A stretch of 64,000 nt of DNA from Pantoea alhagi. GTDB taxonomy: Bacteria; Pseudomonadota; Gammaproteobacteria; Enterobacterales; Enterobacteriaceae. A program made the position numbers and the translations under genes. Numbering within the stretch: position 1 is the first letter of the stretch; each line of letters opens with the position of its first letter. Location: positions 1,550,001 through 1,614,000 of the forward strand of contig NZ_CP019706.1 of assembly GCF_002101395.1 (NCBI RefSeq), written 5' to 3'. Of this stretch, positions 36,328-44,633 are shown one piece after another. The notes under the pieces were generated by a model. That model was not told the origin of the DNA. It did no database searches and worked only from the letters and a program-made list of their open reading frames with translations.

Positions 36328-36345
36328 GGCCGGGCTCGCCCGGCC
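36328..36345 (+). other. Hairpin between kguT and ghrB
   Basis: A perfect 7-bp GC stem (GGCCGGG / CCCGGCC) with a CTCG loop lies 16 bp after kguT. It lacks a T-run, so it is more likely an RNA-stabilising or attenuating element within the operon than a full terminator. Confidence 0.6.
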
Positions 36346-36402
36346 TCAAACCACAAATCATTCCTTTTCGTTTTACCGCCTGACCGGCGGATGGAGCCTG
36401 AT

Positions 36403-37377
36403 ATGAAGCCTGAAGTGGTGTTGTACAAAACGTTGCCTGATGATTTACGTGCCCGTCTTGATGCGCACTTTACCGTAACCACCATTAAAGGCCTGACGCC
36501 GGAAATCGTAGATGAACATGCGGATCTGTTTGCCCGTGCGGAGGGCATCATCGGTTCCAGCTGTAAAGTGGATGACGCGCTGCTGCAGAAAATGCCGAAG
36601 CTGCGCGCCGCCTCGACGATTTCCGTAGGCTATGACAATTTCGACGTTGATGCGTTGAACCAGCGCGGCATTGTGCTGATGCATACGCCAACCGTGCTGA
36701 CGGAAACCGTTGCCGACACCATGATGGCATTAGTGTTAAGCAGCGCCCGTCGTGTGGTGGAAGTTGCCGGGCGGGTTAAGGCCGGTGAGTGGCAACGCAG
36801 CATCGGGCCGGACTGGTTTGGCATCGATGTGCACCACAAAAAGATGGGTATTCTTGGCATGGGGCGCATTGGTCTGGCGCTGGCGCAGCGCGCGCATCAC
36901 GGCTTCGGCATGCCGATTCTGTATAACGCCCGCAGACATCATGAAGAAGCTGAAACGCGCTTTAACGCGCAATATTGCGATCTTGATACACTGCTGCAGG
37001 AGTGCGATTTTCTGTGTATCAGCCTGCCGTTGACCGGGCAAACGCATCATATGATTGGCCGGGAACAGTTGGCAAAAATGAAGCCGAGCGCCATTTTAAT
37101 CAACGCGGGCCGTGGACCGGTAGTGGATGAGCAGGCGTTGATTGCGGCCCTGAAAGATAAAACCATTCATGCTGCCGGACTGGATGTGTTTGAACAGGAG
37201 CCGCTGCCAGCCGATTCAGAACTGCTGAAGCTGCCCAACGTCGTGGCGCTGCCGCATATTGGCTCTGCAACGCATGAAACCCGCTACGGCATGGCACGTG
37301 ATGCGGTAGAAAACCTGATCGCCGCGCTGGCGGGCAAGGTGGAAAAGAACTGCGTTAATCCCCAGGTGCTGCGCTAA
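36403..37377 (+). CDS. ghrB: 2-ketoaldonate/glyoxylate reductase GhrB (KguD role likely)
   Basis: NADPH-dependent D-2-hydroxyacid dehydrogenase. The 324 residues equal E. coli GhrB (YiaE) in length and match throughout, for example STISVGYDNFDVDAL, MHTPTVLTETVADTMMALVLSSARRVVE, the nucleotide-binding GILGMGRIG, NAGRGPVVDE, and LPHIGSATHETR with the catalytic His. The start is the ATG at 36403 with a GGAG site; the longer frame to 36319 is not supported. In E. coli ghrB follows yiaD directly; here the kgu genes lie between them, and this gene takes the place of kguD, which reduces 2-keto-6-phosphogluconate in Pseudomonas. Confidence 0.94.
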   Translation: MKPEVVLYKTLPDDLRARLDAHFTVTTIKGLTPEIVDEHADLFARAEGIIGSSCKVDDALLQKMPKLRAASTISVGYDNFDVDALNQRGIVLMHTPTVLTETVADTMMALVLSSARRVVEVAGRVKAGEWQRSIGPDWFGIDVHHKKMGILGMGRIGLALAQRAHHGFGMPILYNARRHHEEAETRFNAQYCDLDTLLQECDFLCISLPLTGQTHHMIGREQLAKMKPSAILINAGRGPVVDEQALIAALKDKTIHAAGLDVFEQEPLPADSELLKLPNVVALPHIGSATHETRYGMARDAVENLIAALAGKVEKNCVNPQVLR

Positions 37378-37394
37378 GCGACCCGCTCCAGTAA

Positions 37395-37419
37395 AAGCGA
37401 TCGCCCCATGCGATCGCTT
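37395..37419. terminator. Bidirectional terminator between ghrB and the epimerase-like gene
   Basis: A perfect 10-bp stem (AAGCGATCGC / GCGATCGCTT) with a 5-nt loop lies between the convergent genes. On the minus strand the stem is followed by TTAC, giving a short T-run. Confidence 0.7.
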
Positions 37420-37428
37420 GCAACATAT

Positions 37429-38637
37429 TTATTCTACTGCCAGCGGTTTCTCTTCCAGCTGCGGTGCGTTAGCGCCCTGTAACGTTTTAACCCGCTGCTC
37501 TACTTTTTGTACCGCCTGCGCATCTTTCAGCAGCGTATAGGTCAGAGTGAAGGCCTGAGTTTGCCCCGGCTGAAGCTGTTTTACCCGTCCCTGCTCTTTC
37601 TCAATGGTGACCGGATAGGCGTAGTTGGTGCCGGGTTCAATACCGGTAACGTAACCCTGTTTCAGGGTATCGGTGTTTTTCCACAACGTCAGCAACGGCA
37701 GTTGATGGGTATCAAACTCAATGGCCGCGCCCTTATCGCCTTTACTGTTGATAACCGCCGCTACCGTTTTGCCCTGCGCATCCGCCAGCGGCATCAGGTT
37801 GAATACCATCTCATCAAATCCCCTGGTCGGCGCGTCGTAGGTACTCCAGTTTTTTAACCCCTGCTTCGCATAATCATTAAAGGGAGAGACACTTTTCACC
37901 GGCGCAATAAAGCGGGCATCTTTTTCCAGAATTGGCGTGCCGAAGTTGCTGTGATAGATAATTTGGTAATCCTGCGGATAGTCGCTTTGATTGGTCAGCT
38001 CATCATGAATGGTAAAGCTGTCGCTACCAGGAATATAGCGTAGCTCTGTCCAGGTACTGAAGTTCGCTTTTTTAAAGGTGTGCTCTTTCAGCAGGCCGCG
38101 AATACGGATTTCATGCGGCGCATGATCATCAACAACGATCTCAACCCGTGATGCAGGCGTATTTCCCGCTTTGCCGTGCAGCGTATAGAGCATGCCATCC
38201 TTGCTTACCGGATGACCGGTCCATTCAAAGCCGCAGCGCACCATCATTTCGTTAAAGCCATCAAGCCAGCCCAGGCCATTGCGGCTTTCCAGGTTGATAT
38301 AAGCGGGATTGACCACTTCATCTACCGGCGAATCCCAACCCATACGCACGCCGTGTCCGTTAACATGCAGCAGATCCATCCCACGGCTGGGGCTAAGGGC
38401 GATAGTCAGCCCATTATCGCTGCGCAGGGTAATCACTTTTGTCCCCTCCTGCTTACCGCCGTGCAAAACTTTTTGCTCAATGCTGAAGGGTTGCCCATCC
38501 AGCTTCAGCTGTTGACTGCTGATAGACCAGTTGCCTTTGTCCATGCCGCTTTCAGCATCCGTCAGCAACCATGACTGCGCCAGAACAGGTGTGGAAAACA
38601 GTATCGATATCGTCATTGCTGCCAGAGTTTTTTTCAT
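37429..38637 (-). CDS. Secreted aldose 1-epimerase-like (DUF4432-type) protein
   Basis: The 402-residue protein starts with a clear Sec signal peptide (MKKTLAAMTISILFSTPVLAQ), so it is periplasmic. The mature part looks like a galactose-mutarotase-like beta-sandwich (RGMDLLHVNGHGVRMGWDSP, NEMMVRCGFEWTGHP, LHGKAGNTPASRVE, ITLTNQ-type centre, GIEPGTNYAYPVTIEKEQG). Most family members I know are cytoplasmic, so export is notable. It converges on the kgu operon and may act on sugars or sugar acids in the periplasm. The exact family assignment is from memory of motif layout, and the substrate is unknown. Confidence 0.75.
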   Translation of the reverse strand: MKKTLAAMTISILFSTPVLAQSWLLTDAESGMDKGNWSISSQQLKLDGQPFSIEQKVLHGGKQEGTKVITLRSDNGLTIALSPSRGMDLLHVNGHGVRMGWDSPVDEVVNPAYINLESRNGLGWLDGFNEMMVRCGFEWTGHPVSKDGMLYTLHGKAGNTPASRVEIVVDDHAPHEIRIRGLLKEHTFKKANFSTWTELRYIPGSDSFTIHDELTNQSDYPQDYQIIYHSNFGTPILEKDARFIAPVKSVSPFNDYAKQGLKNWSTYDAPTRGFDEMVFNLMPLADAQGKTVAAVINSKGDKGAAIEFDTHQLPLLTLWKNTDTLKQGYVTGIEPGTNYAYPVTIEKEQGRVKQLQPGQTQAFTLTYTLLKDAQAVQKVEQRVKTLQGANAPQLEEKPLAVE

Positions 38638-38977
38638 TTTTTCATCCTTTAGCTGAATTGATTTAGCCAGACAGCCAGCAGGTTACAAACGACGGATATG
38701 AAAAACAGTGATGGCAGTCACCTGCACGTTTTTACCGCCTGTTTCCATAATGAAATAAGATTGTTAACGCACTTTTAGAGAATTTTTTGCATCCAGCGAC
38801 AATATAAATGTGATCTAAACAGGCATTAGCTTGATACGTTTCAGCGCTGGGTAACGTTTGTTTCAGCGGCGGGCAACGTAGGCTTTGTCGCCATAACCGT
38901 CAGGTAAGCCGTTTGCATCGGCTTTCGCCTGACGGTAAGGTAGAGCCATACTTGCCCATCACAATTGATTTACAGCT
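38638..38977. other. Intergenic region between the epimerase-like gene and avtA
   Basis: This 340-bp gap holds the divergent promoters of both neighbours. It contains no credible gene. A long two-part hairpin at 38897-38935 lies 42 bp before the avtA start and is listed separately. No good ribosome site is visible before the avtA ATG. Confidence 0.6.
38897..38935 (+). other. Two-part stem-loop in the avtA leader region
   Basis: The outer arms CCGTCAGG and CCTGACGG pair perfectly (8 bp), and the inner arms AAGCCG and CGGCTT add 6 bp, with a small asymmetric internal loop (1 and 3 nt) and a 7-nt terminal loop. It lies just upstream of avtA. It has no T-run; it could be a leader regulatory structure or a palindromic repeat. 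Confidence 0.7.
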
Positions 38978-40234
38978 ATGAGCTTCTCTCTCTTCGGTGA
39001 CAAATTTACCCGCCATACCGGCATTGCACGTTTAATGGAAGACATGGATGAAGGGTTGCGCACGCCTGGCGCGGTAATGCTTGGCGGCGGTAATCCGGCG
39101 CAGATCCCGGCAATGGATGATTATTTTCATCAGCTGCTGCTGCAGATGCACCAGGAGGGAAAGCTCACCGAGGCGCTATGCAATTATGATGGCCCGCGCG
39201 GCAAAACGCTGCTGCTGGAGGCGCTGGCAACGTTGCTGCGCGAAGAGCTGGGCTGGCAAATTTCGCCCAAAAATATCGCCCTGACTAACGGCAGCCAGAG
39301 CGCCTTCTTCTATCTGTTTAATCTGTATGCCGGACGCCGTGCTGACGGCACCAAAAAGCGCGTTCTGTTTCCGCTGACGCCGGAATACCTGGGGTATGCC
39401 GATGCAGGGCTGGATGAAGACCTGTTTATGGCCGCCCGGCCTAATATTGAACTGCTTCCGGAAGGCCAGTTTAAATATCACGTCGATTTCGACCATTTGT
39501 CGATTACCGAGGAAGTGGGTCTGATTTGCGTTTCGCGCCCTACCAACCCTACCGGCAATGTTATTACCGATGAGGAGCTGCTGCATCTGGATATGCTGGC
39601 GCAGCAGCATGATATTCCCCTGTTGATTGATAACGCCTACGGTCTGCCTTTTCCCGGCATTATTTTCAGCGAGGCGCGTCCGCTGTGGAACCCCAACATC
39701 ATTCTCTGCATGAGCCTGTCGAAACTGGGCCTGCCGGGTGCACGCTGCGGGATTATCGTGGCGGATGAAAAGGTAATTGACGCCATCAGTAATATGAACG
39801 GCATTATCAGCCTGGCGCCGGGCAGCGTTGGCCCCGCCATCGCCACGGAAATGATCCAGCGCGGCGATCTGCTGCGGCTGTCGGAAACGGTCATCAAACC
39901 CTTCTACCAGCAACGGGTACGGGAAACCATCAGCATCATTCGTCGCTATCTGCCGGAAGATCGTTGCCTGATCCATAAGCCGGAAGGCGCTATCTTCCTC
40001 TGGCTGTGGTTTAAGGAGCTGCCTATCACCACCGAGCTGCTCTATCAGCGCCTGAAACAGCGGGGCGTGCTCATGGTGCCCGGCCACTTCTTTTTCCCTG
40101 GACTGGCGCATGACTGGCCGCATATGCACCAGTGTATGCGCATGAACTATGTTCCGGATGGTGAGAAAATTGAGCGGGCCGTAAAAATTCTTGCTGAAGA
40201 GATGGATCGCGCCTGGAGTGAGCGGGCGCTGTAA
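38978..40234 (+). CDS. avtA: Valine-pyruvate aminotransferase AvtA
   Basis: PLP-dependent aminotransferase (transaminase C) that interconverts valine and pyruvate with 2-oxoisovalerate and alanine. The 418-residue protein matches E. coli AvtA (417) along its length. The PLP lysine lies in SLSKLGLPGARCGI; the substrate and cofactor pocket shows ALTNGSQSAFFYLFN, SRPTNPTGNVI and LIDNAYGLPFP. In E. coli expression responds to alanine and leucine; nothing in this leader proves it here. Confidence 0.98.
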   Translation: MSFSLFGDKFTRHTGIARLMEDMDEGLRTPGAVMLGGGNPAQIPAMDDYFHQLLLQMHQEGKLTEALCNYDGPRGKTLLLEALATLLREELGWQISPKNIALTNGSQSAFFYLFNLYAGRRADGTKKRVLFPLTPEYLGYADAGLDEDLFMAARPNIELLPEGQFKYHVDFDHLSITEEVGLICVSRPTNPTGNVITDEELLHLDMLAQQHDIPLLIDNAYGLPFPGIIFSEARPLWNPNIILCMSLSKLGLPGARCGIIVADEKVIDAISNMNGIISLAPGSVGPAIATEMIQRGDLLRLSETVIKPFYQQRVRETISIIRRYLPEDRCLIHKPEGAIFLWLWFKELPITTELLYQRLKQRGVLMVPGHFFFPGLAHDWPHMHQCMRMNYVPDGEKIERAVKILAEEMDRAWSERAL

Positions 40235-40362
40235 TAGCGGCTATCGCGCTCTGCCTTTTCAGCCATACCTCTCCCTTATGGCTACAAACTCTGTATAGCA
40301 AACAGTCAGCTATGCGAGTAAGTTAGTTAACAATTTGTTAACTATGGATAGTGGGAGAGGCA

Positions 40363-41277
40363 ATGTCCGTAAAAGATCTGTTGCTGGCACTGTGTGTTGT
40401 TGTCGCCTGGGGCGTTAACTTTGTAGTTATCAAGGTCGGGCTGCATGATATGCCGCCGTTTCTGCTGGCGGCTCTGCGCTTTGCGCTGGTCGCGCTGCCC
40501 GCTATCTTTTTTGTGCGTCCCCCTAACGTTCCGCTGCGCTGGCTGGCACTCTACGGACTTACCATCAGCTTCGGACAGTTCGCTTTTCTGTTTTTAGCTA
40601 TCAAACTTGGCATGCCTGCCGGACTGGCTTCACTGGTGCTGCAGGCTCAGGCCTTTTTCACTCTGCTGCTCGGCGCGCTACTGCTGGCGGATAAACTGCG
40701 CTGGCATCATATTGTCGGCATGGTTATCGCTTCAGGCGGCATATTTTTGTTAGCCACGACCGCGCATGGCGTTCAGGCCGCCAGCGGCGTGACGGTAACC
40801 ACGATGTTACTGACGCTGGCCGCCGCGCTCTGTTGGGGCATGGGCAATATCACCAATAAGGTCATTATGCGTAACGGTAACGTACCCATTATGTCACTGG
40901 TGGTCTGGAGTGCACTGATCCCCGTTGGGCCTTTTCTGCTTTGCTCATGGCTGTTCGAAGGTCAGGCTGCGATTATGCACAGCCTGATGCATATCCAGCT
41001 ACAAACGGTGCTGGCGTTGGTTTATCTGGCATTTATCGCCACGATTATCGGCTACGGCATTTGGGGCACACTGCTGAGCCGTTATGAAACCTGGCGCGTA
41101 GCGCCGCTCTCGCTACTGGTGCCGGTAGTAGGCATTCTTAGCGCGGCGCTGATGCTGGGAGAGACGCTCTCTGTGCGTCAGATTACTGGTGCCATGATCA
41201 TTGTGGTCGGTCTGGTGATTAATATTTTTGGCGGGCGCTTAACGCCGCTGCGTACGGTGCATGCGCAGCGTGATTAA
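40363..41277 (+). CDS. eamA: EamA-type exporter (cysteine/O-acetylserine)
   Basis: Inner-membrane DMT-family transporter with ten predicted helices in two EamA halves, 304 residues (E. coli 299). Conserved parts are VVVAWGVNFVVIKVGLHDMPPFLLAALRF, GMPAGLASLVLQAQAFFT, and IIGYGIWGTLLSRYETWRVAPLSLLVPVVGI. The start is the ATG at 40363 behind GGGAGAGG, not the GTG four codons earlier. The E. coli protein exports O-acetylserine and cysteine. It stands where ibpB would be expected downstream of ibpA, in the opposite direction. Confidence 0.93.
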   Translation: MSVKDLLLALCVVVAWGVNFVVIKVGLHDMPPFLLAALRFALVALPAIFFVRPPNVPLRWLALYGLTISFGQFAFLFLAIKLGMPAGLASLVLQAQAFFTLLLGALLLADKLRWHHIVGMVIASGGIFLLATTAHGVQAASGVTVTTMLLTLAAALCWGMGNITNKVIMRNGNVPIMSLVVWSALIPVGPFLLCSWLFEGQAAIMHSLMHIQLQTVLALVYLAFIATIIGYGIWGTLLSRYETWRVAPLSLLVPVVGILSAALMLGETLSVRQITGAMIIVVGLVINIFGGRLTPLRTVHAQRD

Positions 41278-41302
41278 TGTTTTGCAGGGTGCGAATACAA
41301 CA

Positions 41303-41322
41303 ACGCCGCGTTTCCGCGGCGT
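41303..41322. terminator. Hairpin between convergent eamA and ibpA
   Basis: A perfect 8-bp stem (ACGCCGCG / CGCGGCGT) with a TTTC loop. The T-richness after the stem is weak on both strands. Confidence 0.6.
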
Positions 41323-41334
41323 CAGGTTTGCTTA

Positions 41335-41751
41335 TTAGCTCAGGATTTCGATACGGCGTGGTTTCATCTCTTCCGGCACGATGCGTTCCAGATCGATGTA
41401 CAGCAAGCCGTTTTCCAGGCGGGCATCGCGTACCACAATGTGGTCAGCCAGCTGGAATTTACGTTCGAAATTACGTTCGGCAATACCCTGATAGAGATAT
41501 TTACGCTCGTTTTGATCTTCAGGATGTGCGCCACGCACAATCAACATATTGTCATGTGCGGTAATATCCAGTTCGTTCTGTGCGAAACCCGCTACGGCAA
41601 TCGTGATGCGGTAATGGTTTTCCGCCACCAGCTCTACGTTGTACGGAGGGTAACCGCCGTTGCTTTGGTTCTGGTTAGATTCCAGCAGATTGAACAGGCG
41701 ATCAAAACCAATAGATGAACGATAGAGCGGAGAAAGGTCAAAGTTACGCAT
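41335..41751 (-). CDS. ibpA: Small heat shock protein IbpA
   Basis: Cytoplasmic holdase that coats aggregating proteins for later rescue by DnaK and ClpB. The 138-residue protein (E. coli 137) has the alpha-crystallin domain (NVELVAENHYRITIAVAGFAQNELDI through LLYIDLERIVPEE) and the C-terminal IEI motif. No ibpB follows: the next gene, eamA, is convergent. Residues 66 and 109 are His and Asp, where E. coli has Gln and Gly. I recall these two changes as the ones that let Erwiniaceae IbpA work alone. Control is by a sigma-32 promoter and a ROSE-type leader. Confidence 0.97.
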   Translation of the reverse strand: MRNFDLSPLYRSSIGFDRLFNLLESNQNQSNGGYPPYNVELVAENHYRITIAVAGFAQNELDITAHDNMLIVRGAHPEDQNERKYLYQGIAERNFERKFQLADHIVVRDARLENGLLYIDLERIVPEEMKPRRIEILS

Positions 41752-41830
41752 AATACAAAGCTCCTGATTTTCAGCGAGTGGGTTAAACGTAGCCTTCCAC
41801 GATGGACAGGCTATCTGGTCACGCTGGCAA
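41752..41830 (-). promoter_or_regulatory. ROSE-type RNA thermometer in the ibpA leader
   Basis: On the minus strand the ribosome site AGGAG (41761-41765) can pair with a CTCGCTGA segment (41771-41778): CTC pairs GAG, CTGA pairs TCAG, and one G bulges, closed by a 3-nt loop. A bulged G facing the Shine-Dalgarno with a UYGCU motif is the ROSE hallmark, known from E. coli ibpA. The outer helices upstream were not folded in detail, so the 5' limit is approximate. Confidence 0.78.
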
Positions 41831-41866
41831 ACCCATTCGGCGAATGCCGCGCTGACCGTAATAAAA

Positions 41867-41894
41867 AAATGGGGATAGCTAACTATCTTTCAAG
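41867..41894 (-). promoter_or_regulatory. Sigma-32 heat shock promoter of ibpA
   Basis: The minus strand reads CTTGAAA, then 13 bp, then CCCCATTT. This matches the RpoH consensus almost perfectly. It predicts a leader of about 108 nt before the ATG, which contains the ROSE element. Confidence 0.92.
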
Positions 41895-42061
41895 GGGAGT
41901 TTTGCGATTTTTTTTTAAGCAAACACCAGAGAATGTCATACACTCAGGGGAAAATGTCGTCATACATCCAGACGAGAGTCACCACAGAGTGACCGGGATT
42001 TTCCCCGTCGCAGATAAGGAATCTCAGTCAGGCAATCTGCTATGGCTGAAGGGATAAAAAG

Positions 42062-42430
42062 ATGAAAGCGATAATGAAATACCGTTTAGCAGGGCTTCTG
42101 GCCTGTAGTCTATTGGTCGGCACCTCCGGCTGCTCCAGCATGATGTCACACACCGGTGCCAGTCAGGGCTATTATCCCGGCACCCGCGCCAGCGCGGAAA
42201 TGTTGACCGACGATCAAAGCAGCTGGGCGCTGAAGCCCCTGGCGCTGGTGGATCTCCCTTTCTCAGCCGTGCTGGATACCCTCCTGCTGCCCTGGGACTA
42301 TATGCGCGCTGACGATAGTCCATCTATCGATTCGCCGCGCGCGCGCGTTATAGAAGCAGAGAAGCTGGCGCATACCCAGGAACATCTGGCGGAAGCCGCG
42401 CCGTTGGCAATTAACTCACCGCAACCGTAA
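42062..42430 (+). CDS. yidQ: YceK/YidQ-family lipoprotein YidQ
   Basis: Predicted lipoprotein of 122 residues (E. coli YidQ 110). The signal ends in a lipobox with Cys at about residue 22 (VGTSGC). The mature part has SMMSHTGASQGYYPGTRASAEM and LPFSAVLDTLLLPWDY, both shared with E. coli YidQ. It diverges from ibpA as in E. coli, and its 3' end overlaps that of yidR by 20 bp. Function unknown. Confidence 0.92.
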   Translation: MKAIMKYRLAGLLACSLLVGTSGCSSMMSHTGASQGYYPGTRASAEMLTDDQSSWALKPLALVDLPFSAVLDTLLLPWDYMRADDSPSIDSPRARVIEAEKLAHTQEHLAEAAPLAINSPQP

Positions 42431-43676
42431 AAATTTGCCGGTAGCCGTCCAGGTCACGCATAAAGGCGACCTGGCGGCCATCGGGCGAAAACACCACCGC
42501 ATCGCCTGAAGGCGGCGTTTCACTTCGTGGCGTCAGACGCCTCAATTTTCCGCTGTTGCGCTCGCACACCATTACGCTGTTATCGCAGATAAAAGCCAGC
42601 CGATCGCCATCGGGATGCCAGCTAAACGCTGACTGAATATCATGCTCGCCGTGCGTGATCTGGCGCGGTTCGCCGTGGCTGGTCGGGATGCCCCATAGCT
42701 GTACCACGCCCTGGTCGTCACGCATCAAACAGGCAATTTCACTGCCATCCGGCGCGCTGCGTAGCCAGTGACGCGGGGGTGTCGCCAGCCCGGGGAAACG
42801 GCGCTGATGCGTAAAGGTTAAGCGGCGTTGAACAACACCGCGTGGCGGCGCGGGCAAACGGGTTTCGGTGCCTTCCAGCGGCGCATCGCCCGGCTGAGCG
42901 TAATCGTTCAGCTTTTCCGGCAGATCGACAATAAATACTTCCGGCACCGTGCTGCCATCAATGGCCCGCGTATCGCCAATAAAAGCGAGCGCCCAGCGCT
43001 GACGGCGGCCATCCGCCTGCAGATAGCCCTGCTGACCGATCCATCCTTCTTCATAAGCACGACTGATCTCATCGCTGCCGGGCCGTGGCGTGGAGGTGGT
43101 TTTACTGACCAGCACGCAAAAGTGGCTGCCATCATACTCACGCGGATGCTGTTTCACAGGACAAACCGCATGCAGCGGTACGGCAATCCCGACGTTACGC
43201 AAATCCTCTTTGCTGTCCCATTCGTGCATCACATGATCGTTATAGGTAAAACTGATCCGGCTGCCGTCCGGGCTGAAAACGTGAACATGCGAGCCGCCGC
43301 GCAGCGCGCCGGGCGTAAACGGCGGCGTAATATCGCAGGCATCCAGATTTTCCGCCTTGCCGTTTTGAATAATAACGCCACGGCGGTGATGAAAATCATA
43401 GCGCCAGCCAGCGTCCGGATGCTCCGGCCCATGGATACAGACATAGCGCGGCGGCATATCGGGGCTAACGGTAACCACGCCAACGTGAGCGCCGTCCCGA
43501 GCCTGATAGAGGATTTCCGTCGCCCCGCTGACTACATTAACGCGCTCAATGGTTAAGCCGGTAAAAGAGGCACCGGAAGGGCGCACATCATAAACCAGCC
43601 ACTGACTGTCGGCGGTCCAGACGTTGGTATTGGTCAACTGATGATTGCGCGCCGCATGAGTTATCTGCTTTTCCAT
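42411..43676 (-). CDS. yidR: YidR, DUF3748 beta-propeller-like protein
   Basis: 421-residue protein related to E. coli YidR (about 415). Repeated WSPDG-like blades occur (WTADSQWLVYDVRPSG, VFSPDGSRISFTYN, SWHPDGDRLAFICDN, VFSPDGRQVAFMRD), which point to a TolB-like beta propeller. No signal peptide is seen. It lies 3 bp after yidA in a yidA-yidR unit. Function unknown. Confidence 0.92.
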   Translation of the reverse strand: MEKQITHAARNHQLTNTNVWTADSQWLVYDVRPSGASFTGLTIERVNVVSGATEILYQARDGAHVGVVTVSPDMPPRYVCIHGPEHPDAGWRYDFHHRRGVIIQNGKAENLDACDITPPFTPGALRGGSHVHVFSPDGSRISFTYNDHVMHEWDSKEDLRNVGIAVPLHAVCPVKQHPREYDGSHFCVLVSKTTSTPRPGSDEISRAYEEGWIGQQGYLQADGRRQRWALAFIGDTRAIDGSTVPEVFIVDLPEKLNDYAQPGDAPLEGTETRLPAPPRGVVQRRLTFTHQRRFPGLATPPRHWLRSAPDGSEIACLMRDDQGVVQLWGIPTSHGEPRQITHGEHDIQSAFSWHPDGDRLAFICDNSVMVCERNSGKLRRLTPRSETPPSGDAVVFSPDGRQVAFMRDLDGYRQIFTVAVS

Positions 43677-43679
43677 GGC

Positions 43680-44489
43680 TTACAGCACAAATTTTTCGAT
43701 AGCATGCGCCACGCCATCTTCCGCATTGGTTTTAGTGACAAACTGGCTGATAGCGATCACCGAGTCGATCGCATTGCCCATCGCCACGCCGGTACCTGCA
43801 TATTCAATCATTGCCAGGTCGTTTTCCTGATCGCCGATAGCCATTACTTCATGCTGCGCCAGATGTAGCTGCTGCGCCAGCGCATGAACGCCGGTGCCTT
43901 TATTCACCTTCGGATGGAGAATTTCAAGATAATAAGGCGCGCTTTTCATGATGGTGTAATTCTGCTGCGCTTCTTGCGGCAGGCGGGCAATCGCCGCATC
44001 CAACAGTTCGGGATGATCGATCATCATCAGTTTCGGGAAGGTGAGTGAACGCTCCATCTCCTCTACTGCGCGATAGCGCACCGGAATCCCGGTTAAATAC
44101 GCTTCATGAATGGTGTATTCGCTGATGTCTTTGTTCGGGGTATACAGCGAGGATTTATCCAGCGCCTGAAAATGCACGCCCAGCTCGCGCGCCAGCTGTT
44201 CAAACTTCAGATAATCGTCAAACGAGAGGGTGGTTTCTGCGACGCAATCACCATTTACCGCCCGCTGGACCAGCGCGCCGTTATTGGTGATGCAGTACTG
44301 GCCTTCCTGCTGCAAATCCAGCTCCATCAGGTAGCGTTCCACGCCGATATAAGGACGTCCGGTGGTCAGCACGATATGCACGCCTTTATCACGCGCCTGC
44401 CCGATAGCCTGCTTAACGCGCGGCGTAATCTGGTGTTGGGGATTAAGCAGCGTGCCGTCCATATCAATTGCAATCAATTTTATCGCCAT
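43680..44489 (-). CDS. yidA: HAD-family sugar phosphatase YidA
   Basis: Cof-type HAD phosphatase of 269 residues (E. coli 270), which acts on several sugar phosphates in vitro. The start is the ATG of MAIKLIAIDMDGTLLNP; a longer frame to 44561 runs into the region next to the gyrB terminator and is not supported. Motif I is DMDGTLL, motif II VLTTGRP, and motif IV MAIGDQENDLAMIEYAG. It is separated from gyrB by a strong terminator. Confidence 0.96.
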   Translation of the reverse strand: MAIKLIAIDMDGTLLNPQHQITPRVKQAIGQARDKGVHIVLTTGRPYIGVERYLMELDLQQEGQYCITNNGALVQRAVNGDCVAETTLSFDDYLKFEQLARELGVHFQALDKSSLYTPNKDISEYTIHEAYLTGIPVRYRAVEEMERSLTFPKLMMIDHPELLDAAIARLPQEAQQNYTIMKSAPYYLEILHPKVNKGTGVHALAQQLHLAQHEVMAIGDQENDLAMIEYAGTGVAMGNAIDSVIAISQFVTKTNAEDGVAHAIEKFVL

Positions 44490-44579
44490 AACGTCCTCGT
44501 TCGTTTTTCGGTTTGGTTTAATGCTAGCGCGATCCAGCTCACAATGACCAGTATGACGCAAACTTATGGCGCGCCAGAT

Positions 44580-44608
44580 AAAAAAACGCCAGTCACAAGG
44601 ACTGGCGT
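44580..44608 (-). terminator. Terminator after gyrB
   Basis: On the minus strand a perfect 9-bp stem (ACGCCAGTC / GACTGGCGT) with a 5-nt loop is followed by a run of T residues. It lies 25 bp after the gyrB stop. Confidence 0.92.
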
Positions 44609-44633
44609 CAGACTGCTGAAAACGCTGAACCGG

